Shown here: positions 26,463 to 33,596 of the stretch, piece after piece
Position numbering within the stretch: position 1 is the first letter of the stretch
Layout: the number at the start of each line of letters is the position of its first letter
Assembly: GCF_003626575.1 (NCBI RefSeq)
Contig: NZ_RBDY01000001.1
Span: 496,001-560,000 of the forward strand
Origin: Streptomyces radicis
GTDB lineage: Bacteria > Actinomycetota > Actinomycetes > Streptomycetales > Streptomycetaceae
Direction: 5' to 3'
Length of the DNA: 64,000 bases
Made by a program: the position numbers and the translations under genes
The notes under the pieces: generated by a model
The model's database searches: none
Told to the model about the DNA's origin: nothing
The model's input: the letters and a program-made list of their open reading frames with translations, nothing else

Positions 26463-27470
26463 TCAGGCGGTGCGGTCGAGCTCGGCGCGTTCGAGGCGGT
26501 GGGCCAACGGGCGCCCGGCGAGCAGCCGTTCGACCTCGCGCAGGGCGGTGAGCCCGAGGCGGCGCAGCTCGTTGCCGAGCGAGCCCGCGATGTGGGGGGT
26601 CAGGAAGACGTGCGGCATCGTGAAGAGGGGCGAGTCGGCGGGCAGGGGCTCGGGCTCCGTGACGTCGAGGACCGCGCGGATGCGGCCTGTCGCCAGCTCC
26701 TTCACCAGGGCCTCGGTGTCCACGAGGCTGCCGCGCGCGGTGTTGATGAGCACCGCGCCGTCCGGCAGCAGCGCCAGGCGCGTGGCGTCGAGCAGGTGGC
26801 GGGTCTCGGGGGTGGCCGGGGCGTGGATCGACACGATCGCGCTGCTCGCCAGCAGCTCGTCGAGCGCCACCGCCCGCACGCCGAGCGCCTCGGCCTCGGC
26901 GGCGTCCACATAGGGGTCGTGGAGCACCACGTCGAAGTCGAAGGGCCGCAGCAGCTCGATCACCCGGCGGCCGATCCTCGACGCGCCGACGATGCCGACG
27001 CGGCGCCCGACGTTCCCGATGTCGTGGCGGCGGACGTGGCCCGTTGGGGACCCGGTGGCCCGGTACTCCTCGCGCGCGGTGAAGACGTCCTTGCCGCTCA
27101 GCAGGATCATGCCGAGCGTGTACTCGGCCACGGGAAGGGCGTTGGCCGCCGCGGCGGACGAGACCGCGATGCCGCGGTCCCACACCTCGGTCGCCAGGAG
27201 CTTCTTCACCGTGCCGCCGGTGTGCAGGATCGTGTGGAGGCGGGGCAGGGCGTCGAGGACGCGCGGGGTGATCAGCGGGCAGCCCCAGCCCGTGACGAGG
27301 ATCTCCGTGTCGGCCAGCCGGGGGCGGACGGCGGCGTCGTCGAAGTCCGAGACGGTGAGCGCCGGATCGATGTCGACGAGGCCCACGAGCGAGGACAGCA
27401 CGTCCTCGGGGAAGAGCCGCGGGAGGTTCCCGCCGTCGAGGGCGAACAGGGCGGTGGGGCGCTGGCGCAT
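26463..27470 (-). CDS. D-isomer specific 2-hydroxyacid dehydrogenase
   Basis: A 335-residue NAD-dependent dehydrogenase. The Rossmann motif is VGIVGASRIGRRVIELL (about 155) with an Ala in place of the usual Gly in GxGxxG (GASRIG). The catalytic set is the Arg in LINTARGSLVDTEAL, the Glu in LDVTEPEPLP and the His in LTPHIAGSLGNELRRLG. The start is placed at 27470 (MRQRPTALFAL), where similarity to the family begins; ATGs at 27500 and 27530 are possible. First gene of a two-gene unit with the DUF2264 hydrolase; it may reduce a sugar-acid intermediate. Confidence 0.88.
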   Translation of the reverse strand: MRQRPTALFALDGGNLPRLFPEDVLSSLVGLVDIDPALTVSDFDDAAVRPRLADTEILVTGWGCPLITPRVLDALPRLHTILHTGGTVKKLLATEVWDRGIAVSSAAAANALPVAEYTLGMILLSGKDVFTAREEYRATGSPTGHVRRHDIGNVGRRVGIVGASRIGRRVIELLRPFDFDVVLHDPYVDAAEAEALGVRAVALDELLASSAIVSIHAPATPETRHLLDATRLALLPDGAVLINTARGSLVDTEALVKELATGRIRAVLDVTEPEPLPADSPLFTMPHVFLTPHIAGSLGNELRRLGLTALREVERLLAGRPLAHRLERAELDRTA

Positions 27471-27532
27471 CGCGAGGGAACACCTTCGATCGGCGGGCAT
27501 GGGCCGTTCAACCGTGGCCACATGCATCAACT

Positions 27533-27605
27533 AATGAGCAGATTGCTTCATTCTAGTCACCGGTGAGCATGACCATCCAGAGCGCATGCTCATCGTCCAT
27601 GAGCA
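27533..27605 (-). promoter_or_regulatory. Two operator-like palindromes before the 2-hydroxyacid dehydrogenase/DUF2264 unit
   Basis: Site 1 (27533-27552) is AATGAGCAGATTGCTTCATT, a near-palindrome. Site 2 is TGCTCAT (27587-27593), five bases, ATGAGCA (27599-27605), a perfect inverted repeat. Both carry ATGAGCA. They lie between the regulator gene (ends 27623) and the operon start, as expected for sites bound by the neighbouring DeoR/LacI hybrid regulator. Confidence 0.6.
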
Positions 27606-27622
27606 CGCACAGGGGTGAACGG

Positions 27623-28747
27623 TCAGGCGCGGGCGCGGGCCCCGCACGAGGCGCGCACGATCAGCCGTGGTTGCAGGACGAGTTGGCGCACGGGCACGGC
27701 GTCGGGCACCGGCGCGTCGAGGCGGTCGAGCAGCATCCTGGCGGCCTGCTCGCCCAGCTCGTGCTTGGGCGGCGCGACCGCCGTCAGCGGCACGTCCCCG
27801 AGCGCGGCGATCTCGTCGTCGTAGGCCACGAGCGCCAGGTCGTCCGGCGTGCGCAGCCCCCGCGTGCGCATGCGCCGCATCAGCTCGATGGCGTCGTGGT
27901 CGGAGTGCACGAGCGCCGCGCGCGTCCCACTGGCCCGGCACTCGGCGAGGAAACGGTCGTAGAAGTCCGCCGCCGCCACGCTGCCGAGCGTGGGACGGCC
28001 GCTGTCGATCACCGGACCCGAGGGGTCGAGCGGCAGCCGGGCCACGGCCGCCGCGTGCCCCTCGGCCACGAGCGGCGCGGTGGGGCTGCCGTTGGTGAAC
28101 AGGCCCACCCGGTCGTGCCCGAGGCCCACGAGGTGGCTCACCGCCGCGAACGCGCCCTGCCGGTGGTCGGAGACCACGAACTCGCACGGCTCGAACGGGC
28201 TCTCGGGCTGCCGTTCGAGCAGCACGAACGGCAGCCCGCGCCCCCGCAGCCGCTCCAGCAGGGCCGACGGCGGATGGTGGCCCCCGGCCGAGGCGATCAG
28301 CAGGCCCGTGACCCCGGACGCGCCGAGCTCGTCCAGCTGCTCCAGGTCACGCCGCGGCGCGTAGTCGGTCAGCCCGATGACGACGCGCGCGCCGCGCTCT
28401 GCCGCCACCGCCTGAACGCCCGCCACCACACGGGGGTAGTAGTACGTGGCCGAGGGGACGACCAGCCCGAGCACCTGCGCCGACGCGGCCCCCGCGGCGC
28501 GCGCCACGGCCCCGGGCGCCCGCTCGGGCGCCCCGGCGGGCGCCGCGCCCGCGCCCTGCGCGGCCAGCACGGCGCCCCCGCGGACCCTGGTCACCCGGCC
28601 GCCGGTCTCCAGGTCCATCAGGTCCCGGCGGATCGTGGCGCGCGAGACGCCGAGCCGCTCGGCGAGCTCGGTGACCCTCAGGATGCCGGAGGACTCCAAC
28701 TCCCTCACCAACAGCTCATGTCGCTGCGTGACGAGCATGTCGGCCAT
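27623..28747 (-). CDS. DeoR-HTH/LacI-type effector hybrid regulator
   Basis: A 374-residue regulator. The N-terminal DeoR winged helix (RHELLVRELESSGILRVTEL, LGVSRATIRRDLMDLE, VTRVRGGA) is joined to a LacI/GalR periplasmic-binding-like domain (VLGLVVPSATYYYPRVVAGV, VSDHRQGAFAAVSHLVGLGH, ALVAYDDEIAAL). This mix is known in actinobacteria but less common than either parent. ATG 28747 has GGAGG six bases upstream. A sugar ligand is expected. It precedes, on the same strand, the dehydrogenase/DUF2264 genes that it probably controls. Confidence 0.88.
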   Translation of the reverse strand: MADMLVTQRHELLVRELESSGILRVTELAERLGVSRATIRRDLMDLETGGRVTRVRGGAVLAAQGAGAAPAGAPERAPGAVARAAGAASAQVLGLVVPSATYYYPRVVAGVQAVAAERGARVVIGLTDYAPRRDLEQLDELGASGVTGLLIASAGGHHPPSALLERLRGRGLPFVLLERQPESPFEPCEFVVSDHRQGAFAAVSHLVGLGHDRVGLFTNGSPTAPLVAEGHAAAVARLPLDPSGPVIDSGRPTLGSVAAADFYDRFLAECRASGTRAALVHSDHDAIELMRRMRTRGLRTPDDLALVAYDDEIAALGDVPLTAVAPPKHELGEQAARMLLDRLDAPVPDAVPVRQLVLQPRLIVRASCGARARA

Positions 28748-28840
28748 GGTTCCTCCAGTGAACAAATATGGAGCATCCTAGAGCAGCGTCACACCCACCG
28801 TGCTCACCATGGAGGAGAGGGCCCACGCGCGGCGGGGCGT

Positions 28841-30730
28841 TCAGGTGCCCGCGTAGGTGATGTCAGGGCGCGCGGGCTCGGCCATGCCGTCCCCGATGAA
28901 GTAGTCGAGGTAGTGGGGCTGCATGTACCCCTTGAACGTCATGGCGTTGCGGTAGGCCGGGTTGTGGGCCGGCGTGTACAGGCGGGTGTCGGTGGGGTGG
29001 TCGGTGGTGAAGATGATCAGCTCGTCGTGGTCCGCGTTGGTGTACACGGCCTCCTCGCGCCAGTCGCCCAGGATGTCGCCGTAGAACGTGGGGTTGATGT
29101 CCTGGCTGGCGTTGACCGCGCCATGGCTCCACGTGCTCAGCAGCCGCGGCAGGCTGCCGCTCGGCGTGGGGTTCTCCGGGTCCCACTGCTCGATCTTGCC
29201 GTCGTTGAGCAGCTCGGTGGTGAGGTCGCCGTCCCACTGGATCGTGGACTGCGGCCAGGGCGCGAGCTCCGTGTCGGGCTCGGTCAGCTCGTCGGTGGCC
29301 GCGTTGTGGAGGCCGGAGAACGACCAGACCTCCATGCCGGGGAAGCGCGGGTCGACGTCGCCCGCCAGGCCACGGCCCACGTCGCTGACGCCGTCCTGGA
29401 CGTGCTGCCAGATCATCTCGCCCGTCGCGGCGTCGTAGTAGTACTCGCGCAGGCCACTGGGGTTGTCCTGCTGCACGCCATAGCCCTCGAGGCCAGGCCG
29501 GTCGGGGTCGATGTCGGTGATGTGGAAGCGGTCGCCGTGGACCACGCCGTGCTCCGCGAGCGAGTAGCGCAGGGTGCCGTCGCCGTTGAGCACGAAGCCG
29601 ATCTCGGCGACCTCGTCACGCCCGTCGCCGTCCACGTCGATGACGCGGGTGTTGTGCCCGTCGGGCGCGTCCTGGTCCTCGCGCAGCCACTTCCACTGCT
29701 GGGTCAGCTCCTCGCCGTCGAACCGCCAGGCGGCGATCACCAGGTTGAAGGCGCCGTCGCCGATCCGGTTCTTGAGGTAGGACACCAGGCTTGGCGTGCT
29801 GCCGTCGAGGTGGCCCACGCCGAACCGCGCGTAGAGCGGCCCGTCGTCGATGTAGTCGTCCGGCACCGGGGCCGTGGCGCGGGGCGCGCCGGTCTCGCCG
29901 TCCAGGATGGCGATGGACTGGTGGACGTCGTCGACCTCCTCGTGCACGCTGCCGTCGCCGAACGTCACGCCGTCGGCGACGCGCACGGCGACCTCCGCCC
30001 TGCCGTCGCTGTCGAGGTCCTGAACGGTGACGCCGTCGTTGTGGCCGACGTTGATCGTGGCCGAGCCGCCCTCGATGTTGTTCTGGTCCTCGCTGTTCGG
30101 CCCCATGTCGACCTCCCAGAGGAACTCTCCGTCGCCGGTGTACGCCTCGAGCGCCTGCGGGGTTCCCTGCCGGTCGATCACATAGTCGTACTCGCCATCG
30201 CCGTCGAGGTCGCCGACCCAGGTGAACTTCACCTCGCCGCCCGGGCGCAGCGGCACGCGGACCACCGGCTCCTCGGCGTGGTCGGCGGTCAGCGTGAACG
30301 CCTCGCTCGGCTCCTGCTCGTCCCCTTCGACCACGGGGGCCACCCGGTAGGCGTTGTCCTGGCCCAGGTCGGCGGTGGAGTCGACGATGTTGGTGCCGCC
30401 CGTCAGCACCTCGTCGTTGATCCGGGTCCAGTCACCGCCGCCGGTCGACCGGTACACATGGAACCCGATGCCCTCGGGATCAAGGCCCAACAGCCGCCAG
30501 GAGACCAGCACTTCGGTGTCGCTCGAGCGCACGGCCACGACGCCGCGGCCCAGGTTCTCCATGGGGCGCGCGGCCTGCGCGGCCGCGGCGTCGGCCGGTG
30601 CGGGGTCCGCGGGGTCGGGCGAGGCGTTGCCCAGGGTGCCGAACACGACGACCAGCGCCGTGCCCGCGGCCAGCGCCGTCCACAGGGTGGCCATCCGTCG
30701 TCCGGGGCGCCACCGATGGGTGCGTTGCAT
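28841..30730 (-). CDS. Secreted rhamnogalacturonan lyase (PL11)
   Basis: A 629-residue polysaccharide lyase family 11 protein that cleaves the rhamnogalacturonan I backbone of pectin. The N-terminus has a signal peptide (RRMATLWTALAAGTALVVVF) then an Ala/Pro linker. A short beta domain (about 55-150; ARPMENLGRGVVAV, FHVYRSTGGGDW) is followed by the large beta-propeller with calcium-type repeats (DLDGDGEYDY, DLDSDGRAEV, DVDGDGRDEV, ILGDWREEAV). The C-terminal YMQPHYLDYFIGDGM is family-typical. ATG 30730 has GAGGAGG. It is divergent from the LacI-type gene, with a shared operator motif. Confidence 0.94.
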   Translation of the reverse strand: MQRTHRWRPGRRMATLWTALAAGTALVVVFGTLGNASPDPADPAPADAAAAQAARPMENLGRGVVAVRSSDTEVLVSWRLLGLDPEGIGFHVYRSTGGGDWTRINDEVLTGGTNIVDSTADLGQDNAYRVAPVVEGDEQEPSEAFTLTADHAEEPVVRVPLRPGGEVKFTWVGDLDGDGEYDYVIDRQGTPQALEAYTGDGEFLWEVDMGPNSEDQNNIEGGSATINVGHNDGVTVQDLDSDGRAEVAVRVADGVTFGDGSVHEEVDDVHQSIAILDGETGAPRATAPVPDDYIDDGPLYARFGVGHLDGSTPSLVSYLKNRIGDGAFNLVIAAWRFDGEELTQQWKWLREDQDAPDGHNTRVIDVDGDGRDEVAEIGFVLNGDGTLRYSLAEHGVVHGDRFHITDIDPDRPGLEGYGVQQDNPSGLREYYYDAATGEMIWQHVQDGVSDVGRGLAGDVDPRFPGMEVWSFSGLHNAATDELTEPDTELAPWPQSTIQWDGDLTTELLNDGKIEQWDPENPTPSGSLPRLLSTWSHGAVNASQDINPTFYGDILGDWREEAVYTNADHDELIIFTTDHPTDTRLYTPAHNPAYRNAMTFKGYMQPHYLDYFIGDGMAEPARPDITYAGT

Positions 30731-30829
30731 GAAGACCTCCTCGTCTTCGTGGTGTGGGGGTGTGTGTGAACGGCTCCTGGCTCTCCCGGCTCCGTGGGCG
30801 CGGCTCGGTGAAGCGGCCCGGGCGGGAGA

Positions 30830-30845
30830 GTTAAACCGTTTACAC
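30830..30845. promoter_or_regulatory. LacI-type operator before the rhamnogalacturonan lyase gene
   Basis: GTTAAACCGTTTACAC contains a perfect 11-bp palindrome TAAACCGTTTA, about 100 bases upstream of the lyase start. It matches the site at 30975-30990 (GTTgAAgCGgTTTcCAC type), including the trailing CACAAGG. Confidence 0.7.
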
Positions 30846-30974
30846 AAGGGGAGCGAAGCATGAGCTCCATAGGGCGTCAATACTCCGCGCACGGCTCGTT
30901 CGGATGCCCCTTCGACCCTGAATTATCCGGCTGCGTCGGGGAATTGACGGGGTGGGGCTCCTCCGCGATGATCT

Positions 30975-30990
30975 GTTGAAGCGGTTTCAC
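30975..30990. promoter_or_regulatory. LacI-type operator before the LacI regulator gene
   Basis: GTTGAAGCGGTTTCAC, followed by AAGG, is the second copy of the motif at 30830. It lies 27 bases before the regulator start, consistent with autorepression. Confidence 0.7.
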
Positions 30991-31016
30991 AAGGGTGTGC
31001 GACGCAGGGAGGTCGG

Positions 31017-32087
31017 ATGGCTCGTCGGCCCACGCCGGATGACGGGCGCGCCCGTCCCACGACGATCCGGGACGTCGCCCGGCACGCGGGGGTCTCGGTC
31101 GCCACCGTCTCCCGGATCCTCTCCGGCACGTATCCCAGCGCGCCCGTCACGCGCACCAAGGTCATGCGCGCGGTGCGGGAGCTCGACTATGTGGCGAACG
31201 CCCACGCCCGCGGCCTCGCCGGGGTGCAGCCCAAGAGCGTCGCCATCGTCGTCAACTCCGTGACGTCGCCGCACTACGCCCATGTCGCGCAGGGCGTGCA
31301 GGAGCAGGCCGCGCGCGAGGGCAGGCTGTGCGTCGTGGGCACGAGCGGCGGGGACCCGGAGCGGGAGCTGGCGATCGTCCAGCTGATGCGCGAGCAGCAC
31401 GCCGAGGCCGTCGTCCTGGTCGGGAACATCAGCGCGGACGACGCCTACCGCGAGCGCATGGCGGGCTACGCCCGCGCGCTGACGCTGGCCGGGTGCCACC
31501 TGGTGCTGTGCGGCAGGCCCTCGCTCGGGCCCGAGGTCCCGGCCATCGTCGTCGAGTACGACAACACCGGCGGCGCCCACGCCATGACGAGCCACCTGAT
31601 CGCGGCCGGGCACCGGCGCGTCCTGTTCCTGGGGCGGCGCGCCGGGTACACCACGCCGGAGAGCCGGATCGCCGGGTACCGCGCGGCCCTCGCGGCGCAC
31701 GGCGTTCCCCACGATCCGGGGCTCGAGGTGGACGGCACGATGGAGCGGCACGAGGGGTACCGCATGATGCGCGACCGCCTCGATGGCGGCCCGCGCGACT
31801 TCACGGCCGTCTTCGCCTGCAACGACCAGATCGCCGCGGGCGCGCGCCAGGCGCTGCGCGAGGAGGGGCTGCGCGTTCCCGACGACGTCTCGCTCGCGGG
31901 GTTCGACGACCTGCCCCCGGCGCCCGACATCGACCTCACCACGGTCCATGTGCAGCACAAGGAGCTGGGCCGCACCGCCGTGCGGCTGGCCATGGAGAGC
32001 GAGGTCCCCGGCACGCCAGAGCACGTCCTGCTCGGCACCCGCCTGGTCATCCGCGACTCGGTACGGCAGGCCTGCCCGGCCGCGTGA
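31017..32087 (+). CDS. LacI-family transcriptional regulator
   Basis: A 356-residue LacI/GalR regulator. The N-terminal helix-turn-helix and hinge are TTIRDVARHAGVSVATVSRI and ANAHARGLAGVQPK. The effector domain follows (VAIVVNSVTSPHYAHVAQGV, HLIAAGHRRVLFLGR, ACNDQIAAGARQAL, SLAGFDDLPPAP). AGGGAGG precedes ATG 31017. It should repress the divergent rhamnogalacturonan lyase in the absence of a pectin-derived sugar such as a rhamnose-containing disaccharide (inference). Its last codons and stop are the first unit of the downstream tandem array. Confidence 0.93.
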   Translation: MARRPTPDDGRARPTTIRDVARHAGVSVATVSRILSGTYPSAPVTRTKVMRAVRELDYVANAHARGLAGVQPKSVAIVVNSVTSPHYAHVAQGVQEQAAREGRLCVVGTSGGDPERELAIVQLMREQHAEAVVLVGNISADDAYRERMAGYARALTLAGCHLVLCGRPSLGPEVPAIVVEYDNTGGAHAMTSHLIAAGHRRVLFLGRRAGYTTPESRIAGYRAALAAHGVPHDPGLEVDGTMERHEGYRMMRDRLDGGPRDFTAVFACNDQIAAGARQALREEGLRVPDDVSLAGFDDLPPAPDIDLTTVHVQHKELGRTAVRLAMESEVPGTPEHVLLGTRLVIRDSVRQACPAA

Positions 32088-32360
32088 GGAGCCGCGGCCG
32101 TGCGCGGCGGGTCCGGGTGTGGTGGCATGCCCGGCTGGGTGAGGGGCCGCGGCTGTGTGCGGCGGGTCCGGGTGCGGTGGCCTGCTCGGCCGAGTGAGTG
32201 GTCGCGGTCCCAGCCGGTGTGGTTGGGGTCAGCGGGGCGGTGGTCTGCCCGGCCGGGTGAGTGGTCGTGGCTGTGTGCGGCGTGGTTGGGGTGCGGCAGG
32301 CCTGCCCGGCTGGGTGAGGGGCCGCGGCCGTGTGCCGTGTGGGTGGGGTCAGCGGGGCGG
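32066..32360 (+). repeat. Minisatellite-like array seeded from the 3' end of the LacI gene
   Basis: Five degenerate units of about 55-63 bp, each starting with a form of GCCTGCCCGGCTGGGTGAG and continuing GGGCCGCGGCCGTGTGC. The first unit is the regulator's own last codons and TGA stop (GGCAGGCCTGCCCGGCCGCG). Unit lengths differ and are not multiples of three, so no long frame is kept. GGGGTCAGCGGGGCGG marks two units. Confidence 0.8.
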
Positions 32361-32371
32361 CGACCCCGGAC

Positions 32372-32403
32372 GCCGGTCGCGGCAGGGCCATGCCGCGACC
32401 GGC
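32372..32403. terminator. Perfect 13-bp stem, 6-nt loop hairpin
   Basis: GCCGGTCGCGGCA (32372-32384), loop GGGCCA, exact complement (32391-32403). It lies just beyond the tandem array between convergent genes and is a good bidirectional terminator candidate for the LacI and DoxX genes. Confidence 0.65.
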
Positions 32404-32516
32404 CGCTCCGGGCCGCCGTCGGCGAACACCGGTCCCGCTCCGGGGCGTCGGGCGTTCACCCGCATGCGCGGGGGTGCACGGAGTGCTCAACGAGCACCCG
32501 CCCTGAGGTAAGCGGC

Positions 32517-32690
32517 GGATGAGGACCGGCCCGCTACCGGGACAACGGCCGCCAAGTGCGGTCGCGACCGCGCCCGTTCGGCGAACGGTCCCGGCCAGCG
32601 ACGAGAGCTACCGTTGACCGAGGCGGCCGGTCACCCGGCGCCCCCTCCGTGGCCCGGCGGCACGGACACCGCGTCAGCGGCCCGCTTACG
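32517..32690 (-). repeat. Dispersed non-coding repeat, copy D
   Basis: Shares GCGAACGGTCCCGGCCAGCG (plus ACGAGA) almost exactly with copy C, AGGACCGGCCCGCTACC with the outer end of copy C, and GTTCGCCGAACGGGCGCGG (on the complement) with copy B. It lies between the convergent LacI and DoxX genes, touching the DoxX stop. Confidence 0.7.
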
Positions 32691-33036
32691 CCGAGGCCGC
32701 GCGCAGGGCGAGGGTGGCGACCGCGGCAAGCAGCAGCACGGCGGCCGGGGGCAGGCCCTTGATGTCGCCCTTGCGCAGGTGCGCCCCCACCGCGCCGACG
32801 AAGTAGAGCGTCACGCCGATGGCGGCCGCGATGCCGATCGGTGCCCACCAGATGCCGACCACCAGGCCGATCGCGCCCGCGATCTCGGAGGCCGCGAGGA
32901 ACGGGAACCAGCCGAGCGGCACGCCGAGGCCGGTGATCCCTTCGACGATCCGCTCGTCGCGCGCGAGCTTGGTCCGGCCCGAGACCGTGAGCATCAGGGC
33001 GAGGGCGATCCCGACGATGACATAGGCGATGAACAT
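32686..33036 (-). CDS. DoxX family membrane protein
   Basis: A 116-residue DoxX-type protein with four transmembrane helices (MFIAYVIVGIALALMLTVSG, FLAASEIAGAIGLVVGIWW, AAAIGVTLYFVGAVGAHL, AAVLLLAAVATLAL) and the usual RxxKL motif after helix 1. Small DoxX proteins are often induced by oxidants or thiol stress. It is divergent from a MarR regulator with an inverted repeat between the two, which suggests control by that regulator. Confidence 0.9.
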   Translation of the reverse strand: MFIAYVIVGIALALMLTVSGRTKLARDERIVEGITGLGVPLGWFPFLAASEIAGAIGLVVGIWWAPIGIAAAIGVTLYFVGAVGAHLRKGDIKGLPPAAVLLLAAVATLALRAASA

Positions 33037-33079
33037 GGCAACTCCTGGGGACGAAGAGAGGCGGTGAGGAGGCTAGCAG

Positions 33080-33101
33080 ATCATTGAACGCCCTCAACGA
33101 T
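33080..33101. promoter_or_regulatory. MarR-type inverted repeat between doxX and marR
   Basis: ATCATTGA, six bases, TCAACGAT: eight-base arms with one mismatch, in the 109-bp divergent spacer. A second, wider repeat (GCTAGCA at 33072, TGCTAGC near 33127) brackets it. Confidence 0.6.
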
Positions 33102-33145
33102 CGTGGATCCTCGATTATTCCGGCTTTGCTAGCATCCGTTCCGTG

Positions 33146-33592
33146 ATGGAGAAGCGGCCGGGACTCGCGCTCGCCCTGGTGGGGCGGCTCGCGGGCGCGC
33201 GCATCGAGGAGGCGCTGCGCGCGCACGGCCTCAAGCGCGGCCACGCGCATGTGCTGATGGTCCTCGACGACCGGGGCCCGACCGGCCAGCAGGCGCTGCT
33301 CCAGTCCCTCGGCGTGGACCCGAGCGTGCTGGTCGCGATGCTCAACGACCTGGAGGGCGCCGGGCTGGCGGAGCGGCGCCGCGACCCCGCCGACCGCCGT
33401 CGGCACATCGTGGAGATCTCATCCACGGGAACGCGCCTGGTCGCCGACCTCTACGCCGGGATCGCGGCCGTCGAGGCCGACCTGTTCGCGGGGCTCGACG
33501 CGTGCGAGGTCGACGCGTTGCACCGGCTGCTCCTGCGGATCGAGGCGACCGCGGGCGCCCCGTCCTGCGCGGACGGCGACGAGGCGCCCTGA
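33146..33592 (+). CDS. MarR-family transcriptional regulator
   Basis: A 148-residue winged-helix dimer-type regulator. Recognition region: QQALLQSLGVDPSVLVAMLN, then DLEGAGLAERRRDPADRRRH, the conserved MarR wing (DPxDRRxH). No Cys at the N-terminus, so it is more likely ligand-sensing than a thiol switch of the OhrR kind. GTG 33143 and ATG 33146 are both possible. Its likely target is the divergent doxX gene. Confidence 0.9.
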   Translation: MEKRPGLALALVGRLAGARIEEALRAHGLKRGHAHVLMVLDDRGPTGQQALLQSLGVDPSVLVAMLNDLEGAGLAERRRDPADRRRHIVEISSTGTRLVADLYAGIAAVEADLFAGLDACEVDALHRLLLRIEATAGAPSCADGDEAP

Positions 33593-33596
33593 GCGG

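Noticed and set aside
24274..27483. 1069-codon minus-strand frame spanning DUF2264 and 2-hydroxyacid dehydrogenase genes
   Set aside because: A shifted frame of the two real genes; Arg/Pro-rich throughout.
27563..30769. 1068-codon plus-strand frame opposite the DeoR/LacI regulator and the pectin lyase
   Set aside because: Covers two certain minus-strand genes; composition is not protein-like.
32066..32360. Repeat array considered as a CRISPR
   Set aside because: Units are contiguous and degenerate with no unique spacers of constant size, and no cas genes are nearby.
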